From Desulfobacteraceae bacterium (lineage in GTDB: Bacteria > Desulfobacterota > DSM-4660 > Desulfatiglandales > Desulfatiglandaceae): 5,120 nucleotides of DNA. Location: contig DAOVUP010000153.1 in the NCBI GenBank assembly GCA_030632525.1, positions 1-5,120 of the forward strand. Direction: 5' to 3'. Under the pieces are notes generated by a model, which saw nothing but the letters and a program-made list of their open reading frames with translations, was not told the DNA's origin and did not search any database. Below are positions 1 to 4,934 of the stretch, in pieces. Each line of letters opens with the position of its first letter. Within the stretch, counting starts at the first letter, position 1. A program made the position numbers and the translations under genes.

Positions 1-21
1 AACTACGGGTCTCCTTGTGCG

Positions 22-40
22 ATCCCGCTGCAAGCGGGAT
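22..40. repeat. Perfect 8-bp stem-loop upstream of the first gene
   Basis: ATCCCGCT (22-29) and AGCGGGAT (33-40) are perfect inverted copies around a 3-base loop. The right arm can pair alternatively with TCCCGC at 51-56, which links this hairpin to the next one. It could be a leader RNA element or part of a dispersed palindromic repeat; nothing in the window decides between them. Confidence 0.5.
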
Positions 41-50
41 ACGTCTCGCG

Positions 51-69
51 TCCCGCCGGGCGGGATTTT
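51..69 (+). terminator. Candidate rho-independent terminator (possibly attenuator arm)
   Basis: TCCCGC (51-56) and GCGGGA (60-65) form a 6-bp GC-rich stem with loop CGG, followed directly by TTTT and then CCTT. This fits a short plus-strand terminator for a gene ending before the window. It could also be the terminator arm of a leader, because the left arm can instead pair with GCGGGA at 34-39. The U tract is short, so confidence is moderate to low. Confidence 0.4.
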
Positions 70-185
70 CCTTGACCTTGCGAAAAATTGCTTATTTCTG
101 AATTGGAACCCCACGGTGCCCACATTGGGATTAATAGATGGACACAAATTAAACTATTCCTCGGGGAATTAGAAAGGAGGTGGAG

Positions 186-431
186 ATGGCCGGGTCAGAG
201 TTTGGTGATTTTTCTTTTTGGTGGTTGTTCCCTCTTGTGATGATGGCCCTCTGTTTTTTCATGATGAGGGGACGAAAGAGTGGATCGATCTGTGGGTTTA
301 GCTCTCACCACAAGGAGCGCAATCTCATAAATGCCGCGGATTCGCCAATGGACATACTCGACAAACGATATGCTCTTGGCGAGATCAGCGAAGAAGAGTA
401 CAAAGAGAAAAAAAGTATTTTAGATCATTGA
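186..431 (+). CDS. Small single-helix membrane protein with C-terminal SHOCT motif
   Basis: The product is an 81-residue protein of unknown specific function. A hydrophobic segment at about residues 11-27 (WWLFPLVMMALCFFMM) is one membrane helix. A basic stretch with RGRK follows, then a linker with a lone Cys36 and two histidines. Residues 56-79 (DILDKRYALGEISEEEY and onward) match the SHOCT short C-terminal motif, a small amphipathic helical module common at the ends of bacterial membrane proteins and thought to mediate oligomerisation or protein contacts. ATG 186 is chosen because AGGAGG at 175-180 lies 5 bases before it. An in-frame GTG at 180 overlaps that ribosome site and is unlikely to be used. 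The next gene starts 62 bases downstream with no terminator between them, so the two probably share a transcript. The SHOCT call is firm; the role is unknown. Confidence 0.82.
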   Translation: MAGSEFGDFSFWWLFPLVMMALCFFMMRGRKSGSICGFSSHHKERNLINAADSPMDILDKRYALGEISEEEYKEKKSILDH

Positions 432-493
432 GACTGCTTTTTGCATGAATGGGGGATAATTGTTAACCATCAAGAAAAAGAAGGAGGTCAGAA

Positions 494-706
494 ATGGTCA
501 CGGAAGAGACAAAAGGCAAAAGGGATAATGCCGGTTGCAGTTGCTTCAAGGACACTCCCGAGGATTTTGAGAAAATGGCTGAAATGATGCGCAGATGCTG
601 TGGCAGCCAGGATGGCTCCATCGATTGCTCCGCCATGGATACAAAAAAGATGACCGCCATGATGGAAATGTGCTGCGGTCCAAGGGATGCTAAAACAGCA
701 AGATGA
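494..706 (+). CDS. Small Cys/Met-rich protein with duplicated KMxxMMxxCCG motif
   Basis: The product is a 70-residue soluble protein of a family I cannot name. It has seven cysteines (15, 17, 35, 36, 45, 60, 61) and nine methionines. The pattern K-M-x-x-M-M-x-x-C-C-G occurs twice, at residues 27-37 and 52-62, a 25-residue period suggesting internal duplication. A C-S-C pair precedes the repeats. There is no signal peptide or membrane segment, so it should be cytoplasmic. AGGAGGT at 482-488 sits 5 bases before ATG 494, an excellent ribosome site that supports a real gene despite the short length. Clustered Cys-Cys and Met-Met pairs suggest binding of soft metals such as Cu(I), or of an iron-sulfur cluster, but this is inference. 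It follows the SHOCT membrane protein and is followed by a strong terminator, so it is probably the last gene of a two-gene unit. Confidence 0.8.
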   Translation: MVTEETKGKRDNAGCSCFKDTPEDFEKMAEMMRRCCGSQDGSIDCSAMDTKKMTAMMEMCCGPRDAKTAR

Positions 707-710
707 GCAG

Positions 711-772
711 GGCCTCAGGAAAAGGCAGGGTTTGCATTCGCCCTGCCTTTATTCTTCTATTTCACTGAGGCC
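711..772. repeat. Outer inverted repeat enclosing the terminator
   Basis: GGCCTCAG at 711-718 is the exact reverse complement of CTGAGGCC at 765-772. The terminator hairpin lies between the two arms, so both could stack into one long two-part structure in the convergent intergenic space. An 8-bp tandem duplication of CCTGAATC (771-778 and 779-786) overlaps the right arm. Confidence 0.5.
721..754 (+). terminator. Strong rho-independent terminator, probably bidirectional
   Basis: AAAGGCAGGG (721-730) and CCCTGCCTTT (741-750) form a perfect 10-bp stem around a 10-base loop. On the plus strand the stem runs into TTTATTCTTCT, which gives the U-rich tail for the Cys/Met-rich gene ending 14 bases earlier. 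On the minus strand the same stem is followed by TTTTCC, so it can also terminate the convergent cyclase gene, which ends at 801. Confidence 0.85.
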
Positions 773-800
773 TGAATCCCTGAATCCCAAAATGATTAAT

Positions 801-2555
801 TCATTTCAGCCCTGCTTTGCGCAGCATACTGAATCGGCGCTCTAATATCTCTTTATTCTTAAAAGGGCATTTCAGTCGCCATGATTCTAAAGAAAAATCA
901 GGATTTATCCTCAAGGTTTCTGCCGCTTCAGCGCGCGCCTCTTCCATTCGTCCTGCTGCGCTATAGCTTGCAGTTAAAAGGATATGGGAAGGCCAAAAAT
1001 CAGGGTTCTGTGTAATAGCCCTTTTGAATGTCGAGATTGCCTCATCAAACCTCTCTGCCAGTACAAAGGCATGGCCTAAGTTCCATAAATAATTAGGTGG
1101 AAATATAGGGTTAAGACTCATCGCCTTCTTTATAATCTCAATGGCCTCTTCTGCCCTATCGGCCCATGCCAGAATACCCCCAAGTCCAGCTAACCAATCG
1201 GCATTATTGGGATCTAAGGAAATGGCTCTCTCAAGCTCAGCAATAGCCTGTTCATGCTGCTTTTTCCACAGATAAACGTTGCCTAATAGTTCATGGGGTT
1301 CTGCCAAAGAATCATCTATCGCTATCGACTTTTGGGCTAACTCGAAGGCCCTCTCTATTGACTTTGCATCCTGATCCCAGCCTAAAGTCCAGTCCACCAG
1401 GTGAGTATGCCCCAACATAGTACATGCCAATGCATATCCGGGGTCAATCTGAACCGCTTTCTTGAACATCTCCCGGGCCTGAACATTATTCTTTTCAGTA
1501 AAACCATGAAAATACTCTAAACCCCTCAAGAAGTAGTCATACGCATCCGTGTTACAGGTGTATTGGCACTTGCAGGCACGTCGTGTCTTTTCATCTTCTG
1601 TCAGCTTTACCGCCAGCACAGAGACGATCTCTTGGGTAACTTCATCCTGCAATGCGAAAATGTCTTCAAGTTTCCGGTCATAACGTTCTGCCCAAAGATG
1701 CCCTCCTGTGGTGGCATCCACTAATTGGGCCGTAATTCGGACTCTATCCATGGCCTTCCTGACACTTCCCTCAAGAATATAACGGACTCCCAGCTCTTTA
1801 CCCACTTCCTCTACCTTTACAGCCTTACCCTTGTATGTAAAAACAGAGTTGCGGGAAATGACAAATAATGCGGAAATCTTGGAGAGATCGGTAATTATGT
1901 CTTCTGTAATCCCGTCGCTGAAATATTCCTGTTCTGGATCATCGCTCATGTTTGCAAAAGGCAGGACGGCAATGGATGGTTTTTCAGGCAGGTTAGCCCC
2001 TCTGAGAATAACTGGAATTATGGATTTAGCCCCCATTTCTACACGGTACACTCGCACTGGATCCTCGATGTTCTTAACGGTATGTTCTCCCAGATATTCA
2101 TAACTAAAGTTCAGCTTGCCCTTGACTTGATCATAAACACTTCTTGAAATGCTAATACCACCCGCGTCTGCCAAGCCCTCTATTCGGGCAGTGATATTAA
2201 CTCCATCCCCATAAATCCGATCTCCCTCTTCAACCACGTCTCCAAGGTTGATACCGATACGAAATTCCATCCTGCGGTTATCAGGTAGCTCTGCGTTCCT
2301 AACCCTGAGTTCTTCCTGGATTTCCACGGCACAACCCACCGCATCTACCACACTGCCAAACTCAGCCAACAGATTATCTCCGGGCGAATCCACGACCCTA
2401 CCCCGGTGTTTCTGAATAATCGTAGACATCAACTCACGATACGTCGTCAAGGTACGAATCGTTTCATCCTCATCCTCGCCCATAAGACGACTGTATCCTT
2501 GAACATCCGCACTGAGCAATGCACAGAGTTTACGTTTAAAACCTTCTTGAATCAT
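801..2555 (-). CDS. Class III nucleotide cyclase / TolB-like / TPR protein
   Basis: The 584-residue protein has three parts. Residues 8-172 form a class III cyclase homology domain: metal-binding D17 (SADVQGYS) and D60 (SPGDNLLAEF), and transition-state N120 and R124 (GDGVNITAR). Residues 192-315 resemble the TolB-like/FlgO region (SIAVLPFANMS, YFSDGITEDI, LEGSVRK, GHLWAERYDR). Residues 335-555 hold about six TPR units with repeated A-x-x-x-x-x-A-I-x-x-x-P spacing. There is no signal peptide or membrane helix, so it is predicted cytoplasmic. The expected reaction is cAMP or cGMP formation from ATP or GTP, with TPRs as a protein-binding sensor. However, the usual substrate-selecting Lys (or Glu in guanylate cyclases) before the second metal site is D56, and the partner position is R114, so specificity and activity are uncertain. 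The start is supported by AAGGGG (2562-2567) 6 bases upstream. The gene converges on the Cys/Met-rich gene. Confidence 0.9.
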   Translation of the reverse strand: MIQEGFKRKLCALLSADVQGYSRLMGEDEDETIRTLTTYRELMSTIIQKHRGRVVDSPGDNLLAEFGSVVDAVGCAVEIQEELRVRNAELPDNRRMEFRIGINLGDVVEEGDRIYGDGVNITARIEGLADAGGISISRSVYDQVKGKLNFSYEYLGEHTVKNIEDPVRVYRVEMGAKSIIPVILRGANLPEKPSIAVLPFANMSDDPEQEYFSDGITEDIITDLSKISALFVISRNSVFTYKGKAVKVEEVGKELGVRYILEGSVRKAMDRVRITAQLVDATTGGHLWAERYDRKLEDIFALQDEVTQEIVSVLAVKLTEDEKTRRACKCQYTCNTDAYDYFLRGLEYFHGFTEKNNVQAREMFKKAVQIDPGYALACTMLGHTHLVDWTLGWDQDAKSIERAFELAQKSIAIDDSLAEPHELLGNVYLWKKQHEQAIAELERAISLDPNNADWLAGLGGILAWADRAEEAIEIIKKAMSLNPIFPPNYLWNLGHAFVLAERFDEAISTFKRAITQNPDFWPSHILLTASYSAAGRMEEARAEAAETLRINPDFSLESWRLKCPFKNKEILERRFSMLRKAGLK

Positions 2556-2567
2556 GGAAGGCCCCTT

Positions 2568-2726
2568 GAGACCTTTGCAAAACGCCCCCTTTTAGCCAAT
2601 CTCGGCGTCAGGCTCAAATTTCAATCCTCGAAATATCTAATATATTCCTGTGGTTGAAATTTTCGCCTTCCTTGATCTTGACTAGATAAGCGCAGACTTC
2701 GAAATTGAACATTTTTCAAAGGCCTC
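2568..2726. mobile_element. MITE-like element with 15-bp imperfect TIRs and CCCTT duplication
   Basis: The left end GAGACCTTTGCAAAA (2568-2582) matches the inverted right end (2712-2726, reading GAGGCCTTTGAAAAA) at 13 of 15 positions. CCCTT flanks both sides (2563-2567 and 2727-2731), as expected of a 5-bp target-site duplication. Inside, AAATTTCAA (2616-2624) and TTGAAATTT (2654-2662) form a second inverted pair, so the 159-bp element can fold. It has no coding capacity and would need a transposase elsewhere. It lies 12 bases upstream of the cyclase start codon, and one copy of the duplication contains most of that gene's ribosome site. The parent insertion sequence is not identified. Confidence 0.7.
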
Positions 2727-2731
2727 CCCTT

Positions 2732-2920
2732 TTTTAGGTTTTATAACGACTATGGAGGGTAAGATATCTATTTAGTATCACAAAAATAGGGAGATATGTA
2801 TTACAAAATGGAACAGTCAGAAACCTGGCGCATTTAAAAAAGCTACGGTAATTTGCTAATACCTCAAAATTTCAAGACCGCAGACGTTCTCGGCATCAAG
2901 TGAAACGCCTGAGTAGCGGT
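2732..2920. other. Intergenic stretch without recognised gene
   Basis: This AT-rich stretch between the MITE-like element and the decarboxylase-like gene shows no supported reading frame on either strand. TTTATA at 2740-2745 reads TATAAA on the minus strand and could be a -10 box for the cyclase, but no good -35 box is seen at the right distance. A weak interrupted hairpin (CTATTT 2768-2773 with AAATAG 2784-2789) is the only structure noted. No convincing terminator for the gene ending at 2921 was found. Confidence 0.4.
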
Positions 2921-3646
2921 TTATTTATCAATAGGTAGAAATAGCTTTCTTTCTTGTCTTCCTTTACCCAATATCAGATCATCCACGTGACCAGCACGGT
3001 TATTGTCCTCTGTCTTGAAATGCAAATGCATGTCTGTCGAGTGATGAGTAAATATGCCTTTATGTTTTTTTGAATAAAAACCTAAAATAAGTACATTTTC
3101 GTTTTTGATGGTTCCGTAAGCACCAGCCTTTTTATGTTTTTCATGGGTATGAGCGGTATCATCTTGTTTCCAATCAATCACATGCCAGTCAAGCTCCTCA
3201 ACTATTCCTTTAACTAAAAAGGGGAAAGGCATTGAAGTATCAACATCATGTTTGTTGGCCGTTGACTCCACAAATAACTCCAACTCTATATAACTGCCCA
3301 CAGTTGGAGGAATCGGTATCTCTTTCCATTGCTCAACTTGAGAATAGACCAGCAAGGTTGCTGACTTATCAAAAGAGTGATCCATCAGCACTTCGTTATT
3401 TTTAACTGACGTAACATATGGAAAACCGTCAAGAATTATAATTTCTCCTTTCAAGTTGCCAACAGCTCCCAGGGCATATAGGTTTTTCTTTTTTGATAGA
3501 TCTTTTAGATCAATCTGAGGAGAGATATCGGCTTTATGCATAATATTTTTCAAAGCACCTACATATTCAACCTGGCACCACGCAATACTGAAAAATACGG
3601 TTGACATTGAAAACACGATCAAAACTAATTTCGCAATAGTCTTCAT
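2921..3646 (-). CDS. Exported acetolactate decarboxylase-family protein, catalytic Arg apparently replaced
   Basis: The 241-residue protein has an N-terminal signal peptide (MKTIAKLVLIVFSMSTVFFS, cleavage near residue 24), so it is probably periplasmic. It is not a clear lipoprotein, because Trp precedes Cys24. The mature part resembles alpha-acetolactate decarboxylase: an LKGEIIILDG segment (residues 65-74) carrying the family Glu at E68, and a C-terminal zinc site H207-x-H209 plus H220 (MHLHF, AGHVDDL). The 11-residue gap from H209 to H220 equals that of His196 to His207 in the Brevibacillus enzyme. The classical enzyme converts 2-acetolactate to acetoin. Here the position aligned with its catalytic Arg145 appears to be H155 (LDWHVIDW), and a C-terminal Glu is not evident, so the real substrate is doubtful. 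Start 3646 is chosen for AAGGAAG (3652-3658) 5 bases upstream. An in-frame TTG at 3682 lies inside a repeat and lacks this support. Confidence 0.75.
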   Translation of the reverse strand: MKTIAKLVLIVFSMSTVFFSIAWCQVEYVGALKNIMHKADISPQIDLKDLSKKKNLYALGAVGNLKGEIIILDGFPYVTSVKNNEVLMDHSFDKSATLLVYSQVEQWKEIPIPPTVGSYIELELFVESTANKHDVDTSMPFPFLVKGIVEELDWHVIDWKQDDTAHTHEKHKKAGAYGTIKNENVLILGFYSKKHKGIFTHHSTDMHLHFKTEDNNRAGHVDDLILGKGRQERKLFLPIDK

Positions 3647-3651
3647 TCTTA

Positions 3652-3658
3652 CTTCCTT
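3652..3658 (-). promoter_or_regulatory. Ribosome binding site deciding the decarboxylase-like start
   Basis: On the minus strand this reads AAGGAAG with 5 bases to ATG 3646. It places the start directly before a standard signal peptide and argues against the 12-residue longer TTG form, which would begin inside the adjacent repeat element. Confidence 0.7.
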
Positions 3659-3677
3659 TAAAAACAATATTACTCTT

Positions 3678-3807
3678 GACAAACTCGTAAAAAGTCACTG
3701 GCCCGTTTTCGTCATTCCCGCAAACGCGGGAATCCAGGGAAATCAAACCCTTCTAAACTACCGCGTTCGCGGGAGTGACGGCCTTGGAGACTTTTTACGA
3801 GGCTATC
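3678..3807. mobile_element. Palindromic MITE-like element with ACTCTT target duplication
   Basis: CTCGTAAAAAGTC (3684-3696) and GACTTTTTACGAG (3789-3801) are perfect 13-bp inverted repeats. Extended outward to 3678 and 3807 they match at 16 of 19 positions. ACTCTT lies directly outside both extended ends (3672-3677 and 3808-3813), which looks like a 6-bp target duplication. A second inverted pair, 3710-3729 against 3761-3780, matches at 18 of 20 positions. Each of its arms contains its own hairpin: ATTCCCGC/GCGGGAAT at 3714-3733 and CCGCG/CGCGG at 3761-3772. Almost the whole 130-bp element can fold into one long stem. It has no coding capacity and lies 31 bases upstream of the minus-strand start at 3646. 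Confidence 0.8.
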
Positions 3808-3813
3808 ACTCTT

Positions 3814-4018
3814 AATATGAGAAGATATATTTATTGTTGCCGCTCAGCCCTGCCCCGACTCTCCCATTCCCTTTCTGGTATACTGGTGCGGGTGTATACG
3901 AGCAACGGAGAACGAAGGTGGATACAGGTGATACACAACAAGGTAGGTTAGTTTGTCCCGTGTCACAAGGTAATGTCAAGGATTTTGTCAATGTGACGAT
4001 TGGGGCAGGCCAAGGAGC
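3814..4018. other. Intergenic stretch without recognised gene
   Basis: No reading frame here has a ribosome site or a recognisable family. An open plus-strand frame (3834-4040) starts at TTG without a ribosome site and ends in the tnpA remnant. Short structure only: GTCACA (3962-3967) is inverted as TGTGAC (3992-3997), and CCAAGG/CCTTGG (4010-4024) makes a 6-bp hairpin exactly where similarity to tnpA stops. It may be debris of the insertion sequence or of whatever interrupted it. Confidence 0.35.
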
Positions 4019-4024
4019 CCTTGG
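4010..4024. repeat. 6-bp stem-loop at the break of the tnpA fragment
   Basis: CCAAGG (4010-4015) and CCTTGG (4019-4024) are perfect inverted copies around AGC. The hairpin coincides with the point where the minus-strand TnpA-like reading stops, so it may mark a deletion or insertion junction. Confidence 0.45.
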
Positions 4025-4090
4025 GAAACAAACGATATGATATTTGCATTCATAAATCGTATGTGATAATTTCTTAAACCACTTGCTCAT
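4019..4090 (-). pseudogene. tnpA: 5' fragment of an IS200/IS605-family transposase gene
   Basis: Reading the minus strand from ATG 4088-4090 gives about 24 residues beginning MSKWFKKLSHTIYECKYHIV, which strongly resembles the start of Y1 single-strand transposases of the IS200/IS605 family (S-H-T...Y...K-Y-H-I-V). The expected continuation is of the W/F-C-P-K-Y-R type. Here the frame reads CFPR, and a one-base loss near 4029-4033 would restore W-F-P-K, so a frameshift is likely. Similarity ends near 4019. The HUH metal motif and the catalytic tyrosine of the full protein of about 130-150 residues are absent, so it cannot be active. The surrounding minus-strand frame stays open for 138 codons, but its remainder is not recognisable and is not evidence of a gene. 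Confidence 0.7.
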
Positions 4091-4131
4091 TGTGTACTTT
4101 CTTGTTTTCCTGATATCCTCCGGGATCTGTG

Positions 4132-4147
4132 GGCGGTGGTTTACGCC
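4132..4147 (-). repeat. Possible IS200/IS605 end hairpin
   Basis: On the minus strand GGCGTAAACCACCGCC forms a short imperfect stem (GGCG/CGCC, plus a T-A pair past one bulged base) about 40 bases upstream of the tnpA-fragment start. IS200/IS605 elements carry such imperfect subterminal hairpins, which TnpA recognises. Position and orientation fit a left end, but the exact tip cannot be set without a complete copy. Confidence 0.4.
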
Positions 4148-4186
4148 GATCAATGCATTTATACGGACAAAAAATGCGATAAGGTT

Positions 4187-4198
4187 GTTCATATGAAC
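4187..4198. promoter_or_regulatory. 12-bp perfect palindrome, candidate operator
   Basis: GTTCATATGAAC is a perfect palindrome ending 31 bases before the start codon of the scaffold-like gene and 15 bases before its ribosome site. Its size and place suit a dimeric regulator, but no convincing -10/-35 pair was found nearby and no regulator gene is in view. It could be a chance palindrome or a relic of the insertion-sequence flank. Confidence 0.3.
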
Positions 4199-4229
4199 CG
4201 TTAACATTTTTCCAAAGGAGAATCGCACG

Positions 4230-4922
4230 ATGGAATATACTCATGAAATTGAGGAAATGTGCGTTGTAGCCAAGGGCCCGAAAAATGGTCCTGCCCCAAT
4301 ACCGCAGGAAGGAAAATGGGTCCGGGCAAAAGAGGTTAAGGATATTTCCGGTTTTACACATGGTGTAGGCTGGTGTGCTCCTCAGCAGGGCGCGTGCAAG
4401 CTTACTCTCAATGTAAAGGGAGGTATCATACAGGAAGCTCTTGTTGAAACAGTCGGTTGTACCGGAATGACCCACTCTGCTGCTATGGCATCAGAAATCC
4501 TTCCTAATAAAACCATTCTCGAAGCAATGAACTCAGACCTTGTATGTGATGCTATAAATGTTGCCATGAGAGAACTTTTCCTTCAGATCATATACGGTCG
4601 TACACAGACAGCTTTCTCGGAAGGCGGGCTTCCTGTAGGTGCCGGTCTTGAGGATCTTGGTAAAGGTCTCAGATCTGTCACAGGTACCATGTACGGCTCA
4701 GCTGCCAAGGGTGCACGTTATCTTGAAATGGCCGAAGGTTATATTACAGAGATCGCTCTTGACTCTGATGATGAAATCATCGGATATAAATTTGTTCAAC
4801 TCGGTATCATGATGGAAAATATCGCTAAGGGTATGGATGCTAACGAAGCCCTTGAAAAGGCAAGCGGAACTTATGGCCGTTTTGCTGATGCTGTTAAAAC
4901 TATCAACCCGCGTAAAGAGTAA
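4230..4922 (+). CDS. NifU/IscU-like iron-sulfur scaffold family protein, paired with GGGtGRT gene
   Basis: This 230-residue cytoplasmic protein resembles the NifU N-terminal/IscU scaffold fold on which Fe-S clusters are assembled. Visible landmarks are GWCAPQQGACKLTLNVKGG (residues 47-65, C49 and C56), VETVGCTGMTHSAAMASEIL (72-91, C77), which parallels the IscU F-G-C-G-S-A-x-A-S segment, then KTILEAM, and C106 in LVCDAINVAM near the third scaffold cysteine. A C-terminal extension (about 150-230) containing MYGSAAKGARYLEMAEGYIT goes beyond classical IscU, which is about 125-130 residues. AAAGGAG (4214-4220) lies 9 bases before ATG. The next gene begins 12 bases after the stop, so the two are co-transcribed. 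From recall, this long scaffold variant commonly accompanies a GGGtGRT protein in anaerobes. The molecular role of the pair is not established to my knowledge, so the Fe-S function is a fold-based inference. Confidence 0.8.
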   Translation: MEYTHEIEEMCVVAKGPKNGPAPIPQEGKWVRAKEVKDISGFTHGVGWCAPQQGACKLTLNVKGGIIQEALVETVGCTGMTHSAAMASEILPNKTILEAMNSDLVCDAINVAMRELFLQIIYGRTQTAFSEGGLPVGAGLEDLGKGLRSVTGTMYGSAAKGARYLEMAEGYITEIALDSDDEIIGYKFVQLGIMMENIAKGMDANEALEKASGTYGRFADAVKTINPRKE

Positions 4923-4934
4923 GGAGGATCAACA

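Noticed and set aside
72..98. TTGACC followed by TATTTC as a promoter for the SHOCT gene
   Set aside because: The spacing is only 15 bases and the -10 match is poor, so it was not annotated as a promoter.
463..660. 65-codon minus-strand open frame
   Set aside because: It lies almost entirely antisense to the Cys/Met-rich gene, has no ribosome site and resembles no known protein.
1831..2103. 90-codon plus-strand open frame inside the cyclase gene
   Set aside because: It is antisense to well-conserved TolB-like and cyclase coding sequence, so it is a shadow frame.
2406..2657. 83-codon plus-strand open frame across the cyclase start and the MITE-like element
   Set aside because: It is antisense to the cyclase N-terminus, runs into a mobile repeat and has no ribosome site.
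3680..3682. TTG start for a 253-residue form of the decarboxylase-like protein
   Set aside because: The codon lies inside the mobile repeat and lacks a ribosome site. ATG 3646 has AAGGAAG at 5 bases and begins a normal signal peptide.
3714..3772. CRISPR-like repeats from the recurring GC-rich palindromes
   Set aside because: The copies are inverted rather than direct and there are no regular unique spacers. They are arms of a single hairpin element.
3962..3997. GTCACA/TGTGAC inverted pair as a regulatory stem or operator
   Set aside because: It is only 6 bp with a 24-base loop in a region without a gene to control, and could be chance.
3834..4040. 68-codon plus-strand open frame
   Set aside because: It begins at TTG with no Shine-Dalgarno sequence and runs antisense into the tnpA fragment. 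No family is recognised, though segments such as GDTQQGRLVCPVSQG may deserve a database search.
4074..4567. Minus-strand open frames opposite the scaffold gene start
   Set aside because: They are antisense to a strongly conserved NifU-like coding region with a good ribosome site, so they are shadows.
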